NCBI GenBank assembly: GCA_036924085.1
Contig: JAVGWX010000011.1
Span: forward strand, 39,790,970 to 39,854,969
Length of the DNA: 64,000 nucleotides
Reading direction: 5' to 3'
From: Ariolimax columbianus
Lineage: Eukaryota > Mollusca > Gastropoda > Stylommatophora > Arionidae
Shown: piece after piece, positions 43,440 to 53,550 of the stretch
How the letters are laid out: each line of letters starts with the position of its first letter
How positions within the stretch are numbered: the stretch's first letter is position 1
Made by a program: the position numbers and the translations under genes
The notes under the pieces: generated by a model
What the model was told of the DNA's origin: nothing
Databases searched by the model: none
Seen by the model: only the letters and a program-made list of their open reading frames with translations

Positions 43440-44545
43440 GATTATAGATGTTGTTAACTGGGGTGTCAAAGTCAATGGTATGAGAGTTGATGCCGTCAAA
43501 TTTGCAGATGATCAGGCCATAGTGGGAGGATTAGTAACAGCATTACAAAGGCTGCTTGAAAAAATTAACAGCACAGCTTAGCACATTAAAGTCAAAGACT
43601 GTGGTAGCCAAGCAACATAGGCAAAAGAATATAATCATCAATGAAGATTTAATCGAACAAGTACAGAAGTTTACATATTTGGGGCAAATCATACAGAAGA
43701 TGCTCGCAATGCGACAGGAGTTAAGACAAGGATTGCATTGACAGAAATTGCTAACCTCAAAGAATATCAGGATATAACTGAGGAAAAGAATCATCTCTAC
43801 TTATATATGGCCAATTGCATGGTATGGAGCTGAAACATGGACTCTAGCAAAGAAGAACACATTTTGAAGCATTTGAAATGTAGGGCTACCATAGAATAGA
43901 ACAAGCAAGTTGGACAGAAAGAAAATACATTGACAATACTCTCACTGAGGTAGGCGCACGAAGGCAAATGTTGAAAATTATAGAGAAATAAAGATTGAAT
44001 TGCCTGGGACACAATATGAGACATAAAAGTCTTCTACAGAAGAAAACCAGAGGGCAAGATCCAAGGGGAAAAAAGGAAGATTCACCTTTACCTTTCATCT
44101 ACGCAGAGACATTAAAATATGAACCGATGCTTAAGAGGACATGGACAAATTAAGGGACATGCTCAGACAATCTTACTAGCAGTCTTAGGACTGATCAACC
44201 AGAACATAGGGTCAAATGGAGAGACATACTCAGGCAATCTTACTAGCAGTCTTAGGACTGATCAACCAGAACATAGGGTCAAATGGAGAGACATACTCAG
44301 GCAATCTTACTAGCAGTCTTAGGACTGATCAACCAGAACATAGGGTCAAATGGAGAGACATACTCAGGCAATCTTACTAGCAGTCTTAGGACTGATCAAC
44401 CAGAACATAGGGTCAAATGGAGAGACATACTCAGGCAATCTTACTAGCAGTCTTAGGACTGATCAACCAGAACATAGAGTCAAATGGAGAGACATACTCA
44501 GACAACCTTACAACCAGTCATAGGACTGACCAACCAGATGATGAT
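43440..44545 (+). mobile_element. RTd LINE 3' end with amplified tail
   Basis: Begins VVNWGVKVNGMRVDAVKFAD, followed by motif C as KFADDQAIVGG. Then LLEKIN, an IEQVQKFTYLGQI region, NLKEYQD, a MVWS-NMDSS (YGAETW) remnant and KHLKCRA; ends at a GATGATGATGATG tail (44537-44549). The last 380 bp are a 67-bp tandem array. Confidence 0.75.
44160..44535. repeat. 67-bp tandem array in RTd 3' end
   Basis: Units start GGACTGATCAACCAGAACAT at 44188, 44255, 44322 and 44389; the 44456 unit diverges near its end, and a partial unit lies before 44188. The four central units are almost identical. 67 is not a multiple of 3, so the frame changes each unit. Confidence 0.92.
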
Positions 44546-44866
44546 GATGTTATGGCTCCAGCAGGGAATTGCTTCTAGTAGTTGTGTCAGAAAGTGTTTA
44601 TTACTTGTTATTCCTTATCTTGTTGCTCGTGGTATTCTTACCATTCCTCTGTAAAACATCTTTCATTGATCTTATTTAGTAATTATCAATATTTCACTTT
44701 CATAGTGTATTTATTGATTCCTTAAAACAGTTTCACTTTAAGATGATGATCCTGGCAGATAAAAATGCAAATATTGAAAATAGCTGCTGTGCCTGCATCT
44801 TGTTTTTACAAGCCAAAACTGACAAATAATCATGGTTAAAATTGTTGGTTTGTTCTTTACTTTCAG

Positions 44867-44937
44867 GAAGCTGCACAGTTAGGTGGGAAAACAAGACAAT
44901 GTTTTGTATTGTGAGTGTCTTTGGCTTGGCCATCTGA
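44867..44937 (+). CDS. DYNLT1/3-like: Tctex-type dynein light chain, exon 4 (stop)
   Basis: Acceptor TTTACTTTCAG ends at 44866. With the G from exon 3 it encodes [20 protein letters not shown], then LAI and TGA (44935-44937). This is the C-terminal beta strand pair that forms the dimer interface in Tctex-1; vertebrate DYNLT1 ends [20 protein letters not shown] and LSI. Total coding length over the four exons is 342 nt with no frame error, so the gene looks intact despite its 28 kb span. A minus-strand open frame over this exon is an antisense shadow. Confidence 0.96.
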
Positions 44938-45063
44938 ACAACTCAACAGATATGATATTTATCTTTCAATTTCTGATTATTTTGTTTGAGAACACTGAAG
45001 CTCTGCAAATTGTGCTTTTCTTTTGTACTTTACAAAAGGAATGATTAAGAATTAATTTATGAA

Positions 45064-45069
45064 AATAAA
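45064..45069 (+). terminator. Candidate poly(A) signal of DYNLT
   Basis: AATAAA 127 bp after the stop codon, followed by a T-rich stretch (45075-45082). First canonical signal in the 3' UTR direction. Confidence 0.55.
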
Positions 45070-45892
45070 GAATGTTTTTTTTAAAAACTGGGTTAGGGAG
45101 AAATAGGTGCATCTTTTCACTTCATTTGAGCATGGAGATCATCACTGTATGAAACCTGTTACAAAGCATTTATCTTGCAGTGAAGGTACCTGCTGCATAT
45201 TGTTTTTACATGATGAGGTTGCTAGTCCCATCCTCACCTTGCCCTTATTCATGTTTTATGCTGTACAAAGAAAGCTGCAGTAACCATATTATCTCATCCT
45301 GAAGAAAGTTGACTAGCATCTACACAGGCTACTGCTGGAGTCAAAGAATTACTGATAATGTTTTGTGGTAGAGTTTCTGTAGGATGATCTGCCTACACTA
45401 CATTCATAAAGAAAGGCACTGTAAACCGCAATATGTTAGTATTAACCCCTTGAACCGTGGCCACCCAGCCCGCTAGATCCCATTCACCCGTGCTCCTGAG
45501 AAAATACTCAGAAGGTAGACAGTTGAGGAAATCAATGAGGTTATTTCAATAACTAAGGTAACAGGGCCTGTCATTCGCAAAATATAATATTATTTAAAAT
45601 TGTTTGATTGTAAAGTTTTGGCAGGATAGACAATGTGAAACAGTTTTTCATTTGCTGGCCATGATAGCATTGATTATGATGTTAACAAGCATTTCAAAAT
45701 ACAGGATCCATAGGCATGTGGTTAAACATTGAGGGGTGTGGGGTGATTAGATTTCTGCAAGCTAAGGGCACAACCTCAGGTGAAATGAATCACCAGTTTG
45801 TTGAGGTCTATGGACCTAATGCCATGTCACGTAAACAAGTTTGGATTTGATGCAAGCACTTTTGTAATAGGGGAACAGGGATAACAGATTAC
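45070..45892. other. Intergenic after DYNLT, unassigned
   Basis: Part of 45180-45420 shares an inverted motif with 38980-39060. No gene seen. Confidence 0.4.
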
Positions 45893-46281
45893 TAGTTCAG
45901 GCATACAGCCTAAGAAAGGCGGTTCAGGTGACGAAAAGGGACAAGATCCGTAACCAGACAATACAAAGCAATCTTGAAGTTCAACCTCTGCAGACACGAG
46001 TGGAGGAGTTTCTAACTACAGTGGTTTGGATATGCCTGTAGAATGGAAGAAGATCGGATACCAAAGCGGTCATGGGAGATAAAAAGACAAGGACGCAGAC
46101 CCCCAGGACGTCCCAAAGTACGTTGGGAAGACAACATACGACAGTCCCTAAGTGATAGAGGGCTGGATTGGAAAGAGAGCAGGAAAAAGACGGCGAATAG
46201 AGCAGTGTGGCGTTCTCTTTGGCAAACCTCTACACCTCACGGTAGAAGAGGAGCGACTAAGTAAGTAAGTAGTTCAGGCAT
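45893..46281 (+). mobile_element. RTg LINE, 5'-truncated, 12-bp duplications
   Basis: TAGTTCAGGCAT at 45893-45904 and 46270-46281. The insert encodes YSLRKAVQVTKRDKIRNQTI, then after one stop MEEDRIPKRSWEIKRQGRRP, PGRPKVRWEDNIRQSLSDRG and WRSLWQTSTPHGRRGATK-stop, the normal end of an RTE/BovB-like RT ORF. It ends in (TAAG)n. A clean, recent-looking short insertion. Confidence 0.87.
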
Positions 46282-46329
46282 CTTTAACTGCTTTTTGTGT
46301 GTGATAGACTCCAGTTGCAGTTTAGTGAA

Positions 46330-46770
46330 GCCCGAGGGCACCTACTCTTCTTCTTTGATCAACTGGTGCTATGCTTCTAGGCTAATGAGCTTCAGGTCTT
46401 TGCTGGTTTCACGCAGCGCTTTTCAATTATGGTCGCTCCTACAGGCCAGACTGCTTCTCTTTGGTCTGCGTGTAATGGGGCAGTTCTTCTGGATATGTTC
46501 TGCTGTCTGCTTGGGTGCTTCATAATCACATGTGGGGGTGTAGTCTGCAATGTCCCGTTCTGAGTCTTTGCCAAGTTTGTCTATGTTGTCATTTTCTGGT
46601 TGTTATTCTTTGTAAGCTCATCTTCCTTCTTGTTTTCAAGGATCCACAGTGTGTCAGAGTCTACTTTAGGACTAAATCTGTTTTTTTGGGACCTCAACTC
46701 GATGTTGTATTTTATTTCATGTAAGAGTCTGCCTTGTTTGTGGCTTGAGATGGCTAGTAGTATGTTCCTG
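46330..46770 (-). mobile_element. RH2 LINE 3' end
   Basis: TTCTTCTTTGATCAACTGGTGC at the tail side matches 8860-8881 and 22999-23020. The minus frame has PSRQQNISRRTAPLHADQRE and the knuckle in a shifted frame. Heavily decayed beyond 46620. Confidence 0.65.
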
Positions 46771-46904
46771 GATTCCATCTCTAAAAATCGGTTAAATGCA
46801 TAACATAAGTTACGTGGGAATACCAATTATATTGAAATAAAGTTTATCCAAAATCACAACTACTTGTTGTTACAATTTCAGTTACTGGAAATAACACTGT
46901 TATT

Positions 46905-47295
46905 TTGTTAACCAATCAAGCCCACATATAACCCATACAATCTAAGAAACTCCAGACAAATGCCAATTGATCCTGGATCAATATTTACAATTTAAGAATA
47001 GATAAACTAATTTATGTTGGTCTCTTGTCATTTTTCACTGATTACTTGGCCACAACTACAGTTGGCATTCTTTAGGAAGCCAGTAAAGCCATGTTTAAAA
47101 TATATTATTTTGTTCCCAACCAAACCCACAGAACTCATGAAATTTCAGAAAGTCTGGACAAGTGTCCATAGATTATGAATCAATATTTGAAAATTGATAA
47201 CCAATTTATTCTGGCTACTTGTTATTTTTCACTTGAACTAGAGTACATGGTCACAACTACAGTTGGTTTCCTTTAAGAAGGCAGTGCCAGAGCAT
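46905..47295. repeat. Two diverged tandem units of about 200 bp
   Basis: CCACAACTACAGTTGG at about 47050 and TCACAACTACAGTTGG at about 47251, with parallel flanks (TTATTTTGTT..ACCAA, CTTGTTATTTTTCACT, CTTT-AAGAAGGCAGT). Roughly 75-80% alike by eye. Confidence 0.65.
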
Positions 47296-47344
47296 TTATG
47301 TGCTATTGTGGTAATGGTTTCTGTAACATTTTGTTTGATTATAC

Positions 47345-47490
47345 ATGAGGTCGCTAGCCCCCATGCACAACTCTCTTTAGTCACCCTTTATGACATTCAT
47401 GGAGATGCATTAGTCCTATTTACCCCTCCCTGGCAAGGGGTCTCAGGATCAACATGTGTTGGCTATGTGTCTTACAATATTTAGGCCATA
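47345..47490 (+). mobile_element. Rep-R-like fragment
   Basis: GGTCGCTAGCCCCCATGCAC, TTAGTCACCCTTTATGACAT resemble the GTCGCCTCTTACGACATG region of Rep-R. Confidence 0.45.
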
Positions 47491-47912
47491 ACACATTGAC
47501 TATCATCAGCCGATCACAGAGCCAGAAAATTGTATCAAGTATCTTGTTAAAACAATTATCTTTAAACATGATTTATGATTCATGGGAATCTGGTAACAAT
47601 TAAGAAAACTACAACTTATTGTGTAGACTCCCCTCGTAGTGACAACAAAATTAATCACATCATGTTTTTCAATTCAGTAGCTAATATGCAAAAGAACATA
47701 TCCTAAGGTAATGTTTTTTTCTAATAGGTAAACTGGAGGCAATAGTTTTTCTATATATATTTTTCATTTTGTTTTCCTTGATATAGGGACATTATGTAAG
47801 AAGTATCATTTAAGTAATTTATATGATGCTGAAACACTGTCACAACAATTCATGGAAACTAATAAATGCCTCCATTGTTTCAGTACAACCTAATGGGCCT
47901 TCGTGGACATTG
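47491..47912. other. Intergenic, unassigned
   Basis: A+T-rich; no feature supported. Confidence 0.4.
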
Positions 47913-48330
47913 TGTTTGTGTTCTGTGTGGAAGTTTGTGTTAGTGTTCTGTGGGGAAGTTTGTGTTAGTGTTCTGTGTGAAGGTTTGTGTTAGTGTTCTG
48001 TGGGGAAGTTTGTGTTAGTGTTCTGTGTGGAAGTTTGTGTTAGTGTTCTGTGGGGAAGTTTGTGTTAGTGTTCTGTGTGGAGGTTTGTGTTAGTGTTCTG
48101 TGGGGAAGTTTGTGTTAGTGTTCTGTGTGGAAGTTTGTGTTAGTGTTCTGTGTGGAAGTTTGTGTTAGTGTTCTGTGTGGAGGTTTATGTTAGTGTTCTG
48201 TGTGGAGGTTTGTGTTCTGTGTGGAAGTTTGTGTTCGTGTTCTGTGTGGAAGTTTGGGTTAATGTTCTGTGTGGAAGTTTGTGTTAGTGTTCTGTGTGGA
48301 AGTTCATGTTAGTGTTCTGTGGGGAAGTGT
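47913..48330. repeat. 25-bp minisatellite, about 17 units
   Basis: Units of GTGTTCTGTGTGGAAGTTTG followed by TGTTA, alternating with a GGGGAAG variant (CTGTGGGGAAG) in the first half. One strand is almost free of C in most units. One shortened unit at about 48208-48222. Confidence 0.93.
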
Positions 48331-48424
48331 GGATGTTGTTGTTTTCTAATGTCACTTGTACTTGAACTAGGTTCTCTTGGCAAATTTCTGTGGTTTATGA
48401 TTACATTGGATTTCCTTACATTTC

Positions 48425-48772
48425 AAGGCGTGCTTGAGGAGGTGGACCAGGGTCCTACTGGTTGTAGTACATTGCAAGACTTTTCAGTAAGCTCACTACT
48501 ATGGTAATCACAGTACTGACCCTCACCTTGCTAGGAAGACTGCCATGAAACAATCTGTTTCCAGAGATAACTGCTTAGAAGGAAGGTGGGGGTCTTGATC
48601 AGAATGTTTCACCTGATCCTGACTTACATAGTCTGAGGAGTATGTTTCACCTGATCCTGACTTACATAGTCTGAGCAGTATGTTTCACATGACCCTGATT
48701 TATTTCGTCTGATCAACATGTTTCACCAGACCCCGATTAACATCGTCTGATCAGTATGTTTCACCTGATGCT
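48425..48772 (-). mobile_element. SINE-B with expanded minisatellite
   Basis: The plus strand shows the SINE-B body in reverse (GAGGAGGTGGACCAGGGTCC, TCACTACTATGGTAATCACA, ACCTTGCTAGGAAGACTGCC, TTCCAGAGATAACT, GTGGGGGTCTTGATCAGAAT), then about five minisatellite units (CACCTGATCCTGACTTACAT style). Confidence 0.75.
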
Positions 48773-49545
48773 GATCTTTAGCATGGTATGTGCAGCCATG
48801 CTTTTTGATGCTACACAAGACTGTGACACTGGTGTGCATCTCAGGTACAGGACAGAAGGGCAACTGTTCAATCTGATACGTCTAAGGTCCCTCACAAAGG
48901 TGAAAGAAACAACGTTCTTAATCTCCTCTTTGCTGATGACTGCACCATTAACACGTGCTCAGGGCAACGCATGAGCTGCAGTGGTCAGCGACTCATAGCT
49001 GACTGCTATCGTCAGGGCCAGCGAACCAAAGCTGCCAAGACCCTTCTACACCTCCACGCGGTGATCCTGGATAACAGGCTGCAGCAGGGCAGACTGGCTA
49101 AGGAGAAGGGATCGAAGAGGGAATGCTAACCCGGTACTAAAAAAATGCTTGCTGAAGTTGGATGTGTTGGATTGAAAGGTGCAAATATCGCAGTCAAGCT
49201 GTAAACTACAACACGACGCATTCCGTTCTCTGGACTACATTCTGCTACTTAAGCCCTTTCAGTGTTTGGTAGTGGCAGATTGAGAATGAACAAAGCCAAG
49301 CCAAGCCAACATGTGCTCAGAACAGAACATGCAGACCACCATGGATGAGTTTTCCACTGCGTGCACTAACTTTAGTCTTATTGTCAACACCAACAAAACG
49401 GAGGTAATGTTTTTACCTGCACCTGGGAAATCCTACATCACTGAACAGGGCCATGGTCTACAAGCAGTTGATAGCTTTACCTACCTTGGTAGTAATCTCA
49501 CCCATCAATCAATACCCGTCACTCCTCTCGGTGCATAAGCCATGG
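48773..49545 (+). mobile_element. RTf LINE palm, split by SINE-A
   Basis: 48774-48962 encodes FSMVCAAMLFDATQDCDTGV, HLRYRTEGQLFNLIRLRSLT and, after a frameshift, the catalytic LLFADDCTINTCS. The frame resumes at 49311 as SEQNMQTTMDEFSTACTNFS, LIVNTNKTEVMFLPAPGKSY, LQAVDSFTYLGSNLTHQS. Motifs C, D and E are present; the FADD is intact. The rest is missing. Confidence 0.82.
48950..49320 (+). mobile_element. SINE-A, full-length reference copy
   Basis: AACACGTGCTCAG (48950-48962) and AACATGTGCTCAG (49308-49320) flank a 345-bp insert. Order: head GGCAACGCATGAGCTGCAGT with an A-box-like GCTGCAGTGGTCAGCG, CGTCAGGGCCAGCGAACCAA, domain CCAAGACCCTTCTACACCTC and ATCCTGGATAACAGGCTGCA, AGACTGGCTAAGGAGAAGGG, then CTGTAAACTACAACACGACG, TCTGGACTACATTCTGCTAC, TTTGGTAGTGGCAGATTGAG and an (AAGCC)n end. 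No clear B box. Confidence 0.85.
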
Positions 49546-49554
49546 ACAACATCA

Positions 49555-51105
49555 AGCCAGTGTCGTTCACGGATCTGAGCCACTTTTTCTGCCTCTCTCC
49601 AGGTGTAATTATTTAATTTTAGCTCCTTCCCACATTCTCTCCTCCACGTATTTTTGGGTCTACCTCTCTTTCTTTTCCCCTGAGGATTTCATGTAACGGC
49701 CTGTCTTGCTATGTTAGACTGTGCCTTCCGCAACGTATGTTCTATCCAGCCCCATTTTCTTCCCTTAATTTGTTGTTCCAATGGCTCTTGTTGGCTCCTT
49801 TCCCACAAGCGTTCATTCCTCACCATGTCCTGCCATTTTATGCCCATTATCCTTCCTAGGCATCGTGGTCATTCTCCATGTCTCTGCTCCGTACAGCAAC
49901 ACAGACTTGACGCTTGTGTTGAATATTCTAATTTTGGTGTGAATCTTGATATCTCAGGATCTTTATATATTGTTTAGTGTCAGGAATGCTCCTTTCCAAT
50001 TCTGATCCTTACATCTGCATCTGTATCTCCTGATGTGTCTATTGTGCTGCCTAAATAGGTAAAGATATCCACTTCCTCCAACTGCTCTCTTCTCCAGCAT
50101 GATTGATTCTTTGCTATTAGTGTTGAGTTAAAGGAGCTTGGTTTTCTTCATGTTGATATTCAATCCGTTTGGCTGATTGTTCTTTCACCCTATCAAGGTT
50201 CTCTTGCATTTGACTATGACTCTGTGACAAAATCTGTTTTTAATCTGTCCAAGATGATTCTGTTGAATATCTTGCCTGGCACCGGCAGCAATGTAATCCC
50301 TCTATATTTGCTGCAATGTGTCAGGTCCCCCTTTTAGGCAGTTTAATCAGATGTCCTTCTTTCCATTCTGTTGGCGTTCTCTCCTCTTCCCATATCTTCT
50401 TGAATAATCCTTCCAATGTATCAGTGACCTTATTTATATTTAAACCATTATGGGCTTCTGCTGCTATTCCATCTGGTCCTGCCACTTTCCCTTTCTTGAG
50501 TTTGGATATGGCCCTTTGGATTTCTATCTTACTTAATGGGTTGCCATCCAAATTCAGGGTCTCCTCTGCTGGTAGGAAGTTTGGCGTTTCTTGTGGTGGA
50601 GGTCTGTTTAGACTTTCTTTGAAATACTCAACCCATCGTTTCTGTTGTTCCTCCAATGATGTCAATATCCTGCCTTCTCAACCTTTGATTGGTTTGTCTG
50701 TCTGTATATATCTATTTGCCATTTCCTTTGGTAATGAGTAGAGATCTCTCATATTTCCTCTCTCTACTGCCTCCTGTGCCAGTTTGTCAATATTTTCCCT
50801 TTTATTTTTCCTTATAGATGTATTGACCTCTTTGTGTTTCTGCTTTGGTGGCTTGGGTTCGGCAATTGTTGAGAATAGCTTTCTTCTCTTTCCTTTCTTC
50901 TATTTAATGTAAAGTCTCTGTTGTGATCCATTATTTGTGTTGGTTTCTCTTGAATCCCACATTTCATCACATGTCCTATTCCACATCTCTTTAGCCTGGT
51001 CCCACATACTATTAGTCCATTTCTTCATCCTCATATAGCTTTTGTAGCACTTGATATCCTGCGTTATTTTGTTCAGTTCTTTCAAGTTACTCACAATTTG
51101 GCTCT
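49555..51105 (-). mobile_element. RTe LINE, palm deleted
   Basis: The minus strand from 51094: KKWTNSMWDQAKEMWNRTCD, QRKRWVEYFKESLNRPPP-like (50640), KIEIQRAISKLKKGKVAGPD, KKIWEEERTPTEWKEGHLIK. Then the RT core is missing and sequence resumes with the thumb: KARAFLTLNNI-like, IFNTSVKSVLLYGAETWRM and a WRRECGKELKLNNYTWREAE end near 49610. Motifs A, B and C are absent, so this copy cannot code for an active enzyme. It gives the reference layout for the split copy at 30.3-32.1 kb. Confidence 0.78.
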
Positions 51106-51194
51106 ATCATTTTTTCAGCGACATATTATTTAACCATCCATCATACTGTTAGAATGATGGTCCTTATACTCTTTTAGTGGGATCGATGAAGGGT

Positions 51195-51515
51195 CTGGAC
51201 ACAATGTCCCACCTACATCAAACAGATGTTGAAGCTAATCTACAGCCTCTCACGGGGAGGAAGACTAATGTCTGGTCAGGCAAAACATACTGACCAAGAT
51301 CCTCATCTCGGCTTCCTATTAGCCCTCCCTGGAAACGGACTGTTTTATGGCAACCTAGCTAACGAGGCGAGGAATTGATGTAATCCCCGCAGTAGTGAGT
51401 GACACGTAGATGAAGCCAAGCATAGCACAACTGCCTAGAGGACCCCGGTCCACCTTCATCAGCACGCTCGGGATGTGAAAAAAGCTACTGCAATCCGCCT
51501 CTTAACCTACTCATT
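51195..51515 (+). mobile_element. SINE-B copy
   Basis: CAGCCTCTCACGGGGAGGAA, TGTCTGGTCAGGCAAAACAT, domain CTGACCAAGATCCTCATCTC, CTCCCTGGAAACGGACTGTT, AACCTAGCTAACGAGGCGAG, and 3' body ACTGCCTAGAGGACCCCGGT, CATCAGCACGCTCGGGATGT. No minisatellite expansion. Confidence 0.77.
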
Positions 51516-51850
51516 GTGGGCATTCGCAAACAACAACAGCCTTACACCCAGAGTGCAGTGATCGCCGCTGGAGCTGCTGACAGCAAACTTCTAGCACAGG
51601 GCCTCTGCTGCACAAGCGTGTCCATAGAAACACCTTCTCGTGGATGAGCCTGTTGTTTACAGAGTTTGCTATGGTGGTGACCGAGTACCTGGCGGTACAG
51701 CCAGGTAGGGAGCAGTTTTGGGCTCATTAAAGTGGCATCGCAGTGCCCACCAGCGAGTGGAATGTGCACTGACTTTTACCAACCCAAATCCCACCCATTG
51801 GTTAAACGTTCATTTCATCTGTCGTCTGCTGATCTTCACAACTTAATGTG
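51516..51850. other. Intergenic, unassigned
   Basis: G+C-richer sequence; a minus-strand frame of 75 codons lacks recognisable content. Confidence 0.4.
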
Positions 51851-51851
51851 T

Positions 51852-52248
51852 GACCTATACAGTTCTTAGTCGACCTGTACTTCTACAGAGGCCCCTATGC
51901 AAGTCCCAGCTCTGACATGAGAGCTGGATGTAGCCGGGAGGAGGATTTCCTGTTTAGCGGGCTAGGATGGACCAGCTTATTACTCCGCTGCATTGAGACA
52001 AGTGCCGCAGAGGGTGGTTAGCCGATGTGCGAGTCCATCTTTGTAGACTCAAACACTAGAGAAAATTAAACTCGCAGCCTGTTAGACGTCATCTATGCTA
52101 TGCTTTACAAACCACCTAACCATGGCCAGTGTTATGTCATGTCACACAGTTAGTCACCTCTTACGACATGCTCTCTGTGAGGCAGTGGTGCTATTCTTAG
52201 CCTTGTCATACACAAAGACCCCGGCAGACAACTCAGGACCTATACAGT
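51852..52248 (+). mobile_element. Rep-R retroposon with exact 12-bp duplications
   Basis: GACCTATACAGT at 51852-51863 and 52237-52248. The 373-bp insert matches 6302-6664 throughout: GACCTGTACTTCTACAGAGG, AGAGCTGGATGTAGCCGGGA, CTCAAACACTAGAGAAAATT, ACTCGCAGCCTGTTAGACGT, CACCTCTTACGACATGCTCT, CATACACAAAGACCCCGG. Confidence 0.85.
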
Positions 52249-52319
52249 ATTTTAAATCAATCAATCAAATCCCCTGTTGCTCTGTCAACAGTTGTCAATC
52301 TCTGGTTAATAGATCAGTA

Positions 52320-52680
52320 TTTTTCTTCTTCTTCTGCATTCGTTCTCAATCTCTTGCTACCAAGCCCTAAACATGGCTTTGCAAGCAGCAGGATGTAGTT
52401 CAGAGAACAGAATGCTTTGTGTCACTAGTTTACAGCTTGCCTGCGATATTTGCACTTTTTGGTCTAACACATCCGTCTTCGATAGCAGATCACTACTAAT
52501 ATTGTATCATCTTAGTTGTTCAAATCTGTTCTTCTTTTTCTTCATCGTTTGTTCTCAAACTTCTGCCACCAAGCCCTGAAAAGGGCTTTGCAAGTAGCAG
52601 GATGTTGTCCAGAGAACAGAATGCGTCGTGTCATAGTTTACAGCTTGACTGCGATATTTCCACATTTCGGCCTGACACTT
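52320..52680 (-). mobile_element. Two tandem 5'-truncated SINE-A copies
   Basis: Each begins on the plus strand with TTCTTCTTCT-type tail (52321, 52530) followed by TTCTCAA-CT---GC(T/C)ACCAAGCCCT, GGCTTTGCAAG-AGCAGGATG, CAGAGAACAGAATGC and GTTTACAGCTTG. The second stops at 52680, directly against the CRh hairpin. Confidence 0.75.
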
Positions 52681-53335
52681 AACATCTTTATACTGGTTTA
52701 GAAGACTCAGCAGTCTGTAAACAACCAGTTTCATTTAAATTTCCTTGCTCTAAAAGCTATGTGCATCCATTCTATTCTTAAATGCATTAATTGTCCCTGC
52801 CTCCACTACTTCCTGTGGCAATGTATTCCAAGTATTCCCCACTATCTGACTAAAACAATATTTCCTAATATCTAATCTGGACCTTTCTTTAGTTAATTTG
52901 TAGTTATGCCCCCTTGTTCTTGCAGGTGTTTGTATTTTGAAAAACTTGTTATAGTCTAATTTATCTGTTCTTGTGATTATCTTATAAACCTGTATTGTCA
53001 CCTCAAATTCTTCTCTTTTTTAGACACTGTTGGCAGGTTTTTCTGAGTCTTTCCTCATAACTAATTCTGAAATCCCATTATCAGCTTTGTTACTATTTTT
53101 TGTATCCTTTCCAGCATGTTTATATCTCCTCTACGATAAGGACTCCACACCTGTACACAGTACTCCAATTTAGGTCTAACTAATGCTTTATGCAGTTTGG
53201 CAATCACTTCCTTGCCTCTTTGTTTAATATTTCTTTTTATCATACCTAACATTGCATTTGCTTTTTTCACTGCTACCTGGACTTGCTCACTCACTTTACC
53301 TGTATGATCTATTATAACCCCCTAGGTCCCTTTCC
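52681..53335 (-). mobile_element. CRh LINE 3' end
   Basis: Best CRh copy. Minus frame 53294-53061: MSEQVQVAVKKANAMLGMIK, RNIKQRGKEVIAKLHKALVR, PKLEYCVQVWSPYRRGDINM. Frame 53001-52750: MTIQVYKIITRTDKLDYNKF, TRGHNYKLTKERSRLDIRKY, CFSQIVGNTWNTLPQEVVEA and MDAHSF-stop. One frameshift separates them. The 3' end has the hairpin at 52693-52729 (one arm shortened). This is the C-terminus typical of CR1/Rex-type LINEs. Confidence 0.83.
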
Positions 53336-53379
53336 TTTTCTATCATTCTAATATTGTTCATCTGACTTCTGCATGGCAT

Positions 53380-53550
53380 TTTTTGGAACCGGGTTAGCTT
53401 TCCCTCTTCGATCCTTTCTCCTTAGCCAGTCTGCTCTGCCCAGAAGTAGAGAAGGGTCTTGACAGCTCTGATTCGCTGACACTAGCAGTCAGATTTGGAT
53501 CGCTGACCGCTTCAGCTTATGCTCTGCTCAGCATCATGATCCTGTTGAAT
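53380..53550 (-). mobile_element. SINE-A copy
   Basis: Minus strand: head GGATCATGATGCTGAGCAGA, GCTGAAGCGGTCAGCGATCC, AGTGTCAGCGAATCAGAGCT, CAAGACCCTTCTCTACTTCT, CAGACTGGCTAAGGAGAAAG, GATCGAAGAGGGAAAGCTAA. 3' half missing. Confidence 0.75.

Noticed and set aside
44160..44535. Possible CRISPR-like array
   Set aside because: The units are contiguous 67-mers with no unique spacers, in an animal genome and inside a LINE.
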